Program-made: the position numbers and the translations under genes | Shown here: positions 17,402 to 25,139 of the stretch, one piece after another | Numbering within the stretch: the stretch's first letter is position 1 | Layout: every line of letters starts with the position of its first letter | DNA from: Methanobrevibacter sp. TLL-48-HuF1 | Lineage (GTDB): Archaea > Methanobacteriota > Methanobacteria > Methanobacteriales > Methanobacteriaceae | Reading direction: 5' to 3' | DNA length: 64,000 bases | Assembly: GCF_023617305.1 (NCBI RefSeq) | Contig: NZ_CP081485.1 | Span: 393,501-457,500, forward strand | The notes under the pieces: generated by a model | The model's input: the letters and a program-made list of their open reading frames with translations, nothing else | The model's database searches: none | What the model was told of the DNA's origin: nothing

Positions 17402-19525
17402 TTATGCAGTTTCTACTACATTAACTTCTATTTCTCTTGGTTCTTTTAATACAGAACGTGTACTTAAAGCTCCTAAAAGCATAGTTGATAAATTATGTAT
17501 CAGTGAAGATGTAGAAGGAGTTATAATTCCAAACATACCTAATGCAATTAAAGAACCGTTAATAGCAATTATACTATGATAATTAGTATCTATTTTATTT
17601 AACATACCAACACTTAATCTTCTAAGTGTTACTAAGTCATATAAATCATCAGACAGTAAAGAAACATCTGCAACTTCTCTGGCAATATCTGAAGAGTTTT
17701 TCATTGAAACAGATACATCAGCAGCAGCCAATGCAGGAGAATCATTAATTCCATCTCCAACCATAATAATAGTTCTGCCTTCTTCTTTTAAACTTTCAAC
17801 AATACTTGCTTTATCTTCAGGAAGCACCTGAGAGCGATATTCAGTTATGCCTAATGCTTCAGCACCACTTTTTGCACCACTTTCACTGTCTCCAGTTAAC
17901 ATGATGACATTTTCAATGCCTAATCTTTTAAGCTCTTCAATAACATCCTTAGCTTCTTCCCTTACAGGGTCGTTAATACATATAATACCTTCAAGTTTAT
18001 TGTCAATAGCCAGATAAACAACTGAATATTCACAGATTTTTTCGTCAATGAGTTTTTCATCTTCTTTGGATATTTCTACACCTTCATCATCAAACAGGAA
18101 GTGTCTGCTTCCTATAACAGCACGTTTGCCATTATAACTTGTTGCAATACCATGAGCTACAATGTATTCAACTTCACTATGGTCTTCCTCATGTTTTAGG
18201 CCTTCCTCTTCAGCTTGTTTTACAATAGCAGTAGCAATACTATGTGCAAAATGCTCTTCAATACATGCAGACATTCTTAAAATTTCATCTCTGGAATAAT
18301 CTCCAAGAGAAATTACATCAACAACTTTTGGAGTTGCATTAGTAAGAGTTCCAGTTTTATCAAAGATTATTGTATCTGCAGTTGCGTATTTTTCAAGGAA
18401 TTTTCCACCTTTAACCATCATCCTATTATCTGAAGCTTCTTTCATTGCTGAAATAACAGATAATGGAGTTGTTAATTTAAGTGCACATGAAAAATCAACC
18501 ATTAAAACAGACAGTGCTTTTGTAGTATCCCTAGTTATTAAATAAGTAAGGAATGTTGTAAGGAAACTGTAAGGCACAATAGAGTCTGCCAATTCCTCAG
18601 CTTTACTTTGAGCATCTGCTTTCAATTCTTCTGAATTCTCAATAAGGTTGATAATTTTATTTAATCTGGTTTCTTTATCAAAAGAATAGACTTGAACAAT
18701 TAAATTGCCCTCTTCGACAACGGTACCTGCGTGAACTGTTTTTCCAGGCATTTTATGGACAGCCAATGGTTCTCCAGTCATGGCTGCTTCATTAACCATT
18801 CCTTCACCATCAACAACTTTACCGTCCACAGGTATTACATCACCCATATGAACTTTAATTTTATCATCTTTGTTGATTTCAGATATAGGCTGTTGTATTT
18901 CCTCACCGTCTTCATTTACTACCCATACAGTATCAATATTTAAAGTTAAACTTTCTTTTAAAGTATTTTTTGTTTTTTGTAGTGTGTAGTCTTCAAGCAA
19001 ATCAGAAATTGACAATAAGAACATCATGGAACTTGCCGGATCGAAATCTCTTTTAAGAAGTGATCCGGTAACTGCTGCTCCGTCAAGTAAAGCAACATCC
19101 ACTCTGAAACTTGTTAAACTATCTAAAGCATGCCACATATATTTAGCAGCTCTATAAACAGTCAATAAATTTCTAATTGGAATAGGCAATACAATTTTAC
19201 TTAATACCCTTCTCACAAGCATACCTGATAAATTAACCCAAAAATTATTAGTTAGCTCATTTGAACTCATATACATATCCGGTTCAATTTCAACCAGATC
19301 ATCAGCAGTTATTTTATCAAGTGCTTCAAAGACTTTATCTCTGTTTTTAACATCATCATAATAGATTAAAATACTTCCGTTTCTATGAGATGTAAAAACT
19401 TTTTTAATAAAATTATTTTCTAAAAGCAATGCAGAAATACCATAACCTTCTTTTTCAGTGAAGGCTGCTTGACCTGAACGAACTCTAATACGAGTTCCGT
19501 TATTATACATTACTTGGTATTTCAT
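17402..19525 (-). CDS. P1B-type heavy-metal-transporting ATPase
   Basis: A 707-residue P-type ATPase. Residues 1-75 form a heavy-metal-associated-like domain lacking CxxC. The actuator motif is 'MTGEPLAVHK', the phosphorylated Asp389 is in 'DKTGTLTNATP', the nucleotide domain has 'EEHFAHSIATAI' (P1B HP-like region) and the hinge is 'VGDGINDSPALAAADVSVSM'. The ion-site motif, normally CPC, reads F-S-C-A-L-K-L (Cys347), so the usual proline is Ser; from memory, S-C variants occur in a poorly characterised P1B subgroup. It follows a small helical partner gene by 10 bases, and DtxR-like palindromes lie in the promoter. The metal is unknown, with iron or manganese the first guesses. Confidence 0.9.
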   Translation of the reverse strand: MKYQVMYNNGTRIRVRSGQAAFTEKEGYGISALLLENNFIKKVFTSHRNGSILIYYDDVKNRDKVFEALDKITADDLVEIEPDMYMSSNELTNNFWVNLSGMLVRRVLSKIVLPIPIRNLLTVYRAAKYMWHALDSLTSFRVDVALLDGAAVTGSLLKRDFDPASSMMFLLSISDLLEDYTLQKTKNTLKESLTLNIDTVWVVNEDGEEIQQPISEINKDDKIKVHMGDVIPVDGKVVDGEGMVNEAAMTGEPLAVHKMPGKTVHAGTVVEEGNLIVQVYSFDKETRLNKIINLIENSEELKADAQSKAEELADSIVPYSFLTTFLTYLITRDTTKALSVLMVDFSCALKLTTPLSVISAMKEASDNRMMVKGGKFLEKYATADTIIFDKTGTLTNATPKVVDVISLGDYSRDEILRMSACIEEHFAHSIATAIVKQAEEEGLKHEEDHSEVEYIVAHGIATSYNGKRAVIGSRHFLFDDEGVEISKEDEKLIDEKICEYSVVYLAIDNKLEGIICINDPVREEAKDVIEELKRLGIENVIMLTGDSESGAKSGAEALGITEYRSQVLPEDKASIVESLKEEGRTIIMVGDGINDSPALAAADVSVSMKNSSDIAREVADVSLLSDDLYDLVTLRRLSVGMLNKIDTNYHSIIAINGSLIALGMFGIITPSTSSLIHNLSTMLLGALSTRSVLKEPREIEVNVVETA

Positions 19526-19535
19526 GTTTTAAACC

Positions 19536-19796
19536 TTATTCGTCATCTTCAACATAAATTGCTTTTTTATCATCTTTATTAGCATCGACAACAATGTCTT
19601 CTGCATTTTGAACCATGTCCTGGTAACATTCTTCAGCATCTTTTTTTGCAGCTAAAACAGCAGCCATACCTTTAGTACAGCCTTCTTTTACAGCTTTAGA
19701 TTCGAGGATTTTTTTACCTGCAATAGCTGCAGCTATTCCTCCAACAAAAATTAATGCATGTTTATGTTCCATTACTTTATCAATGTATTCTTCCAT
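19536..19796 (-). CDS. Small membrane-associated helical protein, partner of the P-type ATPase
   Basis: An 86-residue protein resembling the small DUF6110-type proteins encoded beside P1B ATPases (family named from memory). Residues 12-30 (HALIFVGGIAAAIAGKKIL) form one moderately hydrophobic helix with two Lys at its end. A charged amphipathic region follows, with two cysteines (39 and 57), and the chain ends in an acidic tail KKAIYVEDDE. The GGAGG ribosome binding site is strong. It is the first gene of a unit with the ATPase, whose start follows after 10 bases. It may chaperone the metal or stabilise the pump. Confidence 0.75.
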   Translation of the reverse strand: MEEYIDKVMEHKHALIFVGGIAAAIAGKKILESKAVKEGCTKGMAAVLAAKKDAEECYQDMVQNAEDIVVDANKDDKKAIYVEDDE

Positions 19797-19826
19797 ATTA
19801 TTTCCTCCAAATATAATTATTATAAA

Positions 19827-19850
19827 ACCTAATTTATTAGGTCTACCTAA
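19827..19850 (-). promoter_or_regulatory. Overlapping DtxR-like palindromes at the metal-ATPase transcription start
   Basis: ACCTAA-TTTA-TTAGGT and TTAGGT-CT-ACCTAA overlap here, both perfect inverted repeats. They closely resemble DtxR/IdeR boxes (TTAGG...CCTAA). The site begins 31 bases upstream of the first gene's ATG and about 20-30 bases downstream of a TATA element (TATATTTATATAA on the minus strand, about 19868-19880). It therefore covers the expected transcription start, as for a repressor. Confidence 0.7.
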
Positions 19851-19880
19851 AATTTATATCTGTCATATTATATAAATATA

Positions 19881-19894
19881 TTAGGTATTCCTAA
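19881..19894 (-). promoter_or_regulatory. Second DtxR-like palindrome upstream of the TATA box
   Basis: TTAGG-TATT-CCTAA is a 5-4-5 inverted repeat of the same type as the downstream pair. It lies immediately upstream of the TATA element, over the BRE position, so binding there could block TFB. Confidence 0.65.
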
Positions 19895-19968
19895 AAAAAA
19901 TAATATGGAAATTAAATAAATTTAAAAATAAGAAAAAATAAGAAAAAACAGATAAAAGAAGAATAAAT

Positions 19969-20874
19969 TTATTCTTTTTTATCATCTTTAAATAATTCGG
20001 CAATACCTGCAACTGAACCTAAAACACCACTAGATTCAAGAGGTAAAAAGACTTTACTTGCTTTTCCATCAGCTATTTTCTCAAGAGATTCCAAATACTT
20101 AATAGCTATTAAACCATCATCAGGATTTCCTTCATGGATCGCAGCATATACTTTTTCAATAGCTGCTGCTTCCCCTTCCGCTCTAAGAATTGCAGCCTGT
20201 TTATCTGCTTCAGCCATTTTCTTAATAGATTCTGCATTACCTTCAGCTTCAAGAATAGTTGCTTGTTTATCTCCTTCAGACTTTTTAATTTCAGATTGTT
20301 TATAACCTTCAGCTTCAAGAATAGATGCTCTTTTCATCCTTTCAGCTTTCATTTGTTTACTCATTGCATCAACAATATCCTGAGGAGGTTCAATTTTTTG
20401 AATTTCAACACGAACAACTCTACTACCCCACTTATCAGTAGCCTCATCCAATACTTCACGTAATTCTGCATTAATCATTTCACGGGAAGTTAATGTTTGG
20501 TCCAATTCCAAATCACCAATAATATTTCTTAAATTGGTTTGTGCAAGTTTGGTAATAGCCTGATAAAAGTCAACAACGTGATAGGTTGCATTAAAAGCAT
20601 CTACCACTTCATAAAATATAACACAGTCAACGACAACAACAGTATTGTCTTTAGTAATAACTTCCTGAGGAGGTACATCTACAACCTGCTCTCTTAAATC
20701 TACTTTTTGCAATGTTTCAATAAATGGAATTAAAACAACAATTCCACTACCTACAGTTCTCTGATACTTACCTAATCTTTCAATAACCCCTTTTTCATAA
20801 GGTCTTAAAATTTTAATACATTTAATTCCAATAATGGCCAACAATATAACAATTAAAATTGCTATTTCAATCAT
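19969..20874 (-). CDS. SPFH/Band 7 (stomatin-like) membrane protein
   Basis: A 301-residue stomatin/prohibitin family protein. A single N-terminal membrane helix (residues 2-20) is followed by 'LRPYEKGVIERLGKYQRTVGSGIVVLIPF' and the SPFH core 'LREQVVDVPPQEVITKDNTVVVVDCVIFYEVVD', then an Ala/Glu/Lys-rich coiled coil with four repeats of the 'A-x-I-L-x-A-E-G' type (about 185-245). Such proteins oligomerise in membrane microdomains. It is the second gene after NfeD, its obligate partner family, with 10 bases between them. Confidence 0.93.
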   Translation of the reverse strand: MIEIAILIVILLAIIGIKCIKILRPYEKGVIERLGKYQRTVGSGIVVLIPFIETLQKVDLREQVVDVPPQEVITKDNTVVVVDCVIFYEVVDAFNATYHVVDFYQAITKLAQTNLRNIIGDLELDQTLTSREMINAELREVLDEATDKWGSRVVRVEIQKIEPPQDIVDAMSKQMKAERMKRASILEAEGYKQSEIKKSEGDKQATILEAEGNAESIKKMAEADKQAAILRAEGEAAAIEKVYAAIHEGNPDDGLIAIKYLESLEKIADGKASKVFLPLESSGVLGSVAGIAELFKDDKKE

Positions 20875-20884
20875 ATTATCCTCC

Positions 20885-21301
20885 CTAATCTATTTTTTTA
20901 ACAATTAACTTAATGCTGTCAATTCCAATAACTTCCACTTTATCATTAATGTTTAAGTCATCTTCACTATATCCGGACCATTCTTCACCAGCTACTTTAA
21001 TAACAACATTAGTTTTATTTAATTTCTTTAAAACAACACCTTTCTGCCCAATAAGTCTTTCAGCCGTTGCATTTTTACCTGCTTTTTTTGTTACTTTTTT
21101 AGCAAACTTTCTAGTGGATAATATTAAAATAAATGAAGAAACTGCAAATCCAATAAACTGAATATATGGATTAAAGCCTAAATAATTCAATATTATAGCT
21201 ACAATTGATCCTACACCAAACCATACTAAAAAAAAGCTAGCAGTAACTAATTCCATTATAAAAAAGACAACCATCAAAGTTATCCAAATATAAATATCCA
21301 T
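20885..21301 (-). CDS. NfeD-family membrane protein
   Basis: A 138-residue short-form NfeD. N-terminal helices (about 5-30, 30-60) are followed by a C-terminal OB-fold 'ERLIGQKGVVLKKLNKTNVVIKVAGEEWSGYSEDDLNINDKVEVIGID', the typical NfeD soluble domain. The long form with a ClpP-class protease domain is absent. It is the promoter-proximal gene of the NfeD/stomatin pair, and the two proteins are expected to form a membrane complex. Confidence 0.92.
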   Translation of the reverse strand: MDIYIWITLMVVFFIMELVTASFFLVWFGVGSIVAIILNYLGFNPYIQFIGFAVSSFILILSTRKFAKKVTKKAGKNATAERLIGQKGVVLKKLNKTNVVIKVAGEEWSGYSEDDLNINDKVEVIGIDSIKLIVKKID

Positions 21302-21452
21302 ATGAATCTTTTTTAATATTTTTTATAGCTATTTGTTTAGCTATCATATAATTTATTTGTAATTTATTATACTTAATAATTAAGGTGATTTTCATAAAAG
21401 AGATAATTTAAATATAACAATTGTTAATAATATCTAATAAGAGGCAGTTCAT

Positions 21453-22283
21453 ATGGAATTTATCAAAACAATAAATGCAATTAAATGGAAAAATGGGAAT
21501 TGCGAAAAAGTAGAAGAAAAAACTGTTGAAGATGAATATGCTTATTTATTTATTGATTATTTGCCTCCAAGAAAGTTTTCAGTTTATCCAAAAAACTTAG
21601 ATGACTTTGCAATTGGATATTGTCTTGGAGAAGGTTTAATAAAAACAAATAATGATATAAAAAATATAAAAATAAGTGAAACAAATGTATTAGTTAAAAC
21701 TCGTCTTAACCATACTCCTGAAGAGGACTTTGAGCAGGAAGGAATAGTCCAAAAAAGAAAAGGAGATTGCGAGCATGCATGCGTTTGCAGATTACTTGAA
21801 TATCAGGGAGTAAATTCCGATAATGCCGGAGGAATCAGATCCCAATTAAAAACAATAACTCCAAATAATTCCACTTTAAAAATAGATGCAACACAAATTA
21901 TAAAAGACATGGAAAATTTAAAAGAAAATGCTAAAATTTGGCAAGAAACAGGCAGTGTTCATGCAGCTCAATTAATTTATAAAGATAAAAGCATTATAAG
22001 AGAAGATGTTAGCAGACATGTAGCTGTAGATAAAGTTATTGGAGCTGCTTTTAAACTAGGATACGATTTAACACAATCATACCTTACATACAGTGGAAGA
22101 ATGCCTGCAGATATGCTTATAAAAGTAATAAGAGTGGGAATTCCAATTATCATATCTAATGCAGCACCTGCAGCTTCAGGATATGAAATAGCTGAAAAAG
22201 GCAATATAACCATGGTTGGTTTTGTTAGAAATAACAGATTTAATCTCTACAGTGCTCCGCAGAGAATAAATCTTGAAAAATAA
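21453..22283 (+). CDS. fdhD: Formate dehydrogenase accessory sulfurtransferase FdhD
   Basis: A 276-residue FdhD, which sulfurates the molybdenum/tungsten cofactor for formate dehydrogenase. Recognisable are 'CEHACVC' (Cys106, 110, 112, the sulfur-transfer loop), 'TGSVHAAQLIY', 'REDVSRHVAVDKVIGAAF', 'SGRMPADMLIK' and the C-terminal 'SNAAPAASGYEIAEKGNITMVGFVRNNRFNLYS'. No formate dehydrogenase gene is in the window, but the protein implies that the cell oxidises formate. Its last 11 bases lie inside a 39-bp repeat that also occurs 2 kb downstream. Confidence 0.95.
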   Translation: MEFIKTINAIKWKNGNCEKVEEKTVEDEYAYLFIDYLPPRKFSVYPKNLDDFAIGYCLGEGLIKTNNDIKNIKISETNVLVKTRLNHTPEEDFEQEGIVQKRKGDCEHACVCRLLEYQGVNSDNAGGIRSQLKTITPNNSTLKIDATQIIKDMENLKENAKIWQETGSVHAAQLIYKDKSIIREDVSRHVAVDKVIGAAFKLGYDLTQSYLTYSGRMPADMLIKVIRVGIPIIISNAAPAASGYEIAEKGNITMVGFVRNNRFNLYSAPQRINLEK

Positions 22284-22311
22284 AAGAAGTAGTTTTTTCT
22301 ATTGTGTTTCT
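22273..22311. repeat. 39-bp direct repeat, left boundary of a 2-kb insert (att-like)
   Basis: Begins in the last codons of fdhD and runs TTGAAAAATAAAAGAAGTAG then TTTTTTCTATTGTGTTTCT. It matches 24271-24309 at 38 of 39 positions. The final 15 bases are a copy of the 3' end of the convergent CMD gene, as expected for a site-specific recombination junction. Confidence 0.8.
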
Positions 22312-22419
22312 AATTTTTTACAATTTAACTTTTATTCCCCCAAGCTTTTAAAAAGTACTGTTTTTTACTTTTTATTAACTAACTTCATTACTCCTTAACT
22401 CAACTCGCAATTTTTTTAC

Positions 22420-23463
22420 TTATTTTCCTTCAATCCTTTTTATTTCTTTAATCATTTTATCAAAATCAGATTCAAAGGTTTTATCTTGTTTAACCCTAAA
22501 TTTCTCATATTCACTTTTTGCAATTTCTTTAGCTTCTTTTGAGGATATTTTTCCTTTATCCAATAATCTTGGTAATTCATTTAAAGTAATATAACTGTCT
22601 AACACATTTTTCCAATCTGCCATACTTGTAGGAATTTTTCTCATAGCTCTATTTTCAGCTAATGTTAAAAAACCATCCACTAAAGTATTTAATAATTTAA
22701 GTTCCTTTTCTTTTAGATAATTTTTTGCTATTACAACATCACTTTGAATTATTTTCCCATTAGGTGATTTGCTCCAAGAAGTCAATCCCATATGTGGTTT
22801 ATCACTGTCACTACGTTCTGAAATTATTTCTGCAGCAGTTTTTTCACTTACTGCATATATTAATTTATTTTGTACTGTAGCAAAAAATTCTTTTGTTATT
22901 TCAGATTCAAAATTATAATCATAACTTGTTGCATAAATATCAGTTATTTTCTGATTAAATCTTCTTTCAGAGGATCTAATTTCACGAATTTCTTCGAGTA
23001 ACTCCTCAAAATAATCTTTAGTAAATCTTCCCCCTTTCTTCAGAAGTTCCTTATCTAATACAAAACCTTTAACCATATATTGCTTTAAAATAGCATTAGA
23101 CCATTTACGAAACTGAGTGGCTTCTTTACTGTTTATTCTATACCCTATCGATATAATTGCATCAAGATTATACCATATTTGAGGCCTTCCTCCTTTTTTA
23201 GAGTTTATCAACTCTGAGTTGATAAACTCGGATTTCTCCTCAAATAATTTTTTGGAACTTAAACTAACTTCATTTTTATTTAACTCTCCATCCTGAACTA
23301 TATTACTGAAATGCTTAGATATATTTTGAGTACTTGTTCCAAAAATTTCTGCAATAACTTTTTGACTAGCCCATAATGTATCATCACCAATAATAAATTC
23401 ACCTTCAACAGATCCCTCTTCACTTTGATATAATAATTTTTCAACTAATTTAAATTCCACCAT
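22420..23463 (-). CDS. RhuM-family protein
   Basis: A 347-residue member of the RhuM family, named for a Salmonella pathogenicity-island protein and found on many genomic islands and near phage or defence genes. Family features are the N-terminal 'LWASQKVIAEIFGTSTQNISKHFSNIVQDGEL', 'QIWYNLDAIISIGYRINSKEATQFRKWSNAILKQYMVKGFVLD' (about 107-148, a KilA-N/Bro-like DNA-binding region) and C-terminal 'FLTLAENRAMRKIPTSMADW'. The molecular function is unknown. It is the only intact gene between the two 39-bp repeats. A TTATATTA-TAAGT-TAATATAA inverted repeat (23529-23549) lies in its promoter region. Confidence 0.9.
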   Translation of the reverse strand: MVEFKLVEKLLYQSEEGSVEGEFIIGDDTLWASQKVIAEIFGTSTQNISKHFSNIVQDGELNKNEVSLSSKKLFEEKSEFINSELINSKKGGRPQIWYNLDAIISIGYRINSKEATQFRKWSNAILKQYMVKGFVLDKELLKKGGRFTKDYFEELLEEIREIRSSERRFNQKITDIYATSYDYNFESEITKEFFATVQNKLIYAVSEKTAAEIISERSDSDKPHMGLTSWSKSPNGKIIQSDVVIAKNYLKEKELKLLNTLVDGFLTLAENRAMRKIPTSMADWKNVLDSYITLNELPRLLDKGKISSKEAKEIAKSEYEKFRVKQDKTFESDFDKMIKEIKRIEGK

Positions 23464-23760
23464 AATTTATATAACCTCTACACTTTACTCTCCAAAAAAA
23501 ATTAATTATGTGTTTCTTGTTTTTATATTTATATTATAAGTTAATATAAATGTTTCTATTCAAAAAATTAACCTTAAAAATACAATATATTCAATAAAAA
23601 TAATAAAATGCAAAACATTATTCAGTATAAAAAAATAAAACACATTGAGTTCTAAATTTTAGTGTTTAATTAGTTTTGTGAAATGTTAAGTTATTGTTCA
23701 TTTTACAAAAAATACTATCACTTCATCCAAACCATTCATTTTATATTATAAAATATTTTC
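23464..23760. other. Gene-free part of the insert upstream of rhuM
   Basis: AT-rich, with TATA-like sequences for the minus-strand RhuM gene and an 8-5-8 inverted repeat at 23529-23549 that overlaps them. No reading frame or RNA was recognised. Confidence 0.5.
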
Positions 23761-24115
23761 ACTAAATTAATAAATCTTCAAAAACATGTCAACCACCTTT
23801 TAAGGTCTGTTTCATATGATATTCTTGTGTAGATTCAGTAAAAATCAGTTACATTTAAGTTTAAAGTTTCCATTCTAGCACAACCATTTGTACTCATAAA
23901 TAATATTGCTGCTTTCATTAAGTTGTCTGCAACATCTAATGCGACTTTTATTACTTCATGATCGGGCAAATCTTTATAATTTATTGGTAGCGTGATTTTC
24001 AAGCTTTGTGTGATTATGGGTGGTAGTCTCTGTTGGGGGCGTAATTGTATTTGAGGACCAGTTCTTCCTCTTCTTCAGCCCCCAATAATTAGTTCGCAAA
24101 ATGTTTTATTGTAAA
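23761..24115 (-). pseudogene. Decayed tyrosine recombinase (phage-type integrase) fragment
   Basis: On the minus strand, about 23838-24009 reads 'SLKITLPINYKDLPDHEVIK', 'VALDVADNLMKAAILFMSTN' and 'GCARMETLNLNVTDFY' before a TGA. The last part matches the first catalytic box of tyrosine recombinases (G-x-R-x-x-E-x-L-x-L-x-x-x-D), and the preceding 'LPDHEVIKVAL' matches the linker helix. Upstream, another frame carries 'GAEEEEELVLKYNYAPNRDYHP' and stops, so a frameshift is likely; downstream stops interrupt the same frame. The second Arg/His boxes and the catalytic Tyr were not found. It is a relic that probably once moved the surrounding insert. Confidence 0.6.
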
Positions 24116-24166
24116 ATTTAGTGTATTGTTTTATTATTACTTTTATCCGTTTATAGGGGCTGAAGA
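24072..24166. repeat. Inverted repeat near the right end of the insert
   Basis: TCTTCAGCCCC at 24072-24082 is repeated in inverted orientation as GGGGCTGAAGA at 24156-24166, 73 bases apart. These are unusually GC-rich words for this genome. The left arm lies inside the integrase relic. Confidence 0.5.
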
Positions 24167-24270
24167 GAGGTTTCTTTCTAACGAAAATTCTTTTAACAGT
24201 TTTCCATCATTGCCCATATTTCCTATTTTTACCTTTTTATTTTTTTTATTAAACTCTTATATGAAAGCAT

Positions 24271-24309
24271 TTGAAAAATAAAAGAGGTAGTTTTTTCTAT
24301 TGTGTTTCT
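24271..24309. repeat. 39-bp direct repeat, right boundary of the 2-kb insert (att-like)
   Basis: Second copy of the repeat at 22273-22311, with one mismatch (AAGAGG against AAGAAG). Its last 13 bases encode the end of the CMD-family protein on the minus strand, and its first 11 duplicate the end of fdhD. Joining the two copies would place fdhD and the CMD gene tail to tail with 13 bases between the stop codons. Confidence 0.8.
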
Positions 24310-24623
24310 GCAACGCTATTTAAAATTTGAACAGCCTTACTGAAAGCAGGCATTCCAGAAGTTAAAAGGACAATTTTCAAAACATCCATTATTTCTTCTT
24401 TAGTAATGTCTAATTCCTGCATTCCACTTTTTATTTGTTTTTTAGTAGCTCTTGGATCTGCTCTTGAAGCTGTAATTCCAATAGCTATTAATTTTTGGGT
24501 TTTATAATCAAGAGCATGTCCGTCATAAACTACTTCACTTATATTTTTAACAAGGTCATAAAGGTCAGGATATTCTCCTTCAAGTTCATGAATTCCTTTT
24601 CCATAAAAAACTTCATCTTTCAT
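24297..24623 (-). CDS. Carboxymuconolactone decarboxylase (CMD)-family protein without cysteines
   Basis: A 108-residue CMD/AhpD-fold protein: 'YDLVKNISEVVYDGHALDYKTQKLIAIGITASRADPRATKKQIKSGMQELDITKEEIMDVLKIVLLTSGMPAFSKAVQIL' follows the helical pattern of the family. The CxxC pair of AhpD-like peroxidases is absent and the protein has no cysteine, so it is not a classical peroxidase. The frame opens at GTG 24635, but that GTG is part of the AAGGTGA ribosome binding site; ATG 24623 at nine bases spacing is the better start. Its 3' end lies in the att-like repeat. Confidence 0.85.
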   Translation of the reverse strand: MKDEVFYGKGIHELEGEYPDLYDLVKNISEVVYDGHALDYKTQKLIAIGITASRADPRATKKQIKSGMQELDITKEEIMDVLKIVLLTSGMPAFSKAVQILNSVAETQ

Positions 24624-24683
24624 ATAACCACTCACCTTAATTGATTGGTTATTATATAAAAAATAAGTTATATATAAATGTAA

Positions 24684-25109
24684 TCAGTTATTTTCAATAG
24701 CTTCACGAACTTTTTTAATAGCTATTTCCTTTTTAGCAGGATATGCTGCTATTTTGACTTTAAGATGAATTGAATCTCCAGAATCTACAATTTTAATTTT
24801 TTCATTAATTGCATCTTCCTTAGATAATCGTAAAAATAAATTTCCTTTATCATCAACTTTACGTTCCAAATCATTATTTAATTTATCAAGTTGATTTTGG
24901 TCTAATTCTAAAAGTAAATTAAAAAAAGCTTTTGTTTGTCTTTTCTTATCTACAACACCAGACAGTATAATGATTTTATCTTCCATTAATCCTTCTGCAT
25001 CTTCACTTTCAATTTCAGCATCTGGAAATATGTTGTAGATGGCCTGAGTTAATTCATCGAGATTTTCACTCTCATAAACAAACTCTCTAAATCTGATATT
25101 ATGAATCAT
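24684..25109 (-). CDS. RNA-binding protein of the archaeal exosome-linked COG1325 type
   Basis: A 141-residue predicted RNA-binding protein, placed with the archaeal exosome neighbourhood on the basis of its family (COG1325, from memory). Residues 1-20 'IHNIRFREFVYESENLDEL' and the late 'DSIHLKVKIAAYPAKKEIAIKKVREAI' are the conserved parts. It follows rpl15e by 30 bases, the usual archaeal order, which supports the identification. No catalytic motif is visible. Confidence 0.8.
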   Translation of the reverse strand: MIHNIRFREFVYESENLDELTQAIYNIFPDAEIESEDAEGLMEDKIIILSGVVDKKRQTKAFFNLLLELDQNQLDKLNNDLERKVDDKGNLFLRLSKEDAINEKIKIVDSGDSIHLKVKIAAYPAKKEIAIKKVREAIENN

Positions 25110-25139
25110 TTTATCAAAAAAGGTATTAAGAAAGGAGAT

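Noticed and set aside
20134..20463. Cys/Phe/Ser-rich plus-strand frame across the stomatin gene
   Set aside because: The repetitive composition mirrors the A-E-G coiled-coil repeats of the stomatin gene read backwards. Not a gene.
23529..23549. TTATATTA-TAAGT-TAATATAA as a specific operator of rhuM
   Set aside because: The repeat is built of TATA-like sequence in very AT-rich DNA, so it can arise by chance; it is noted in the features only.
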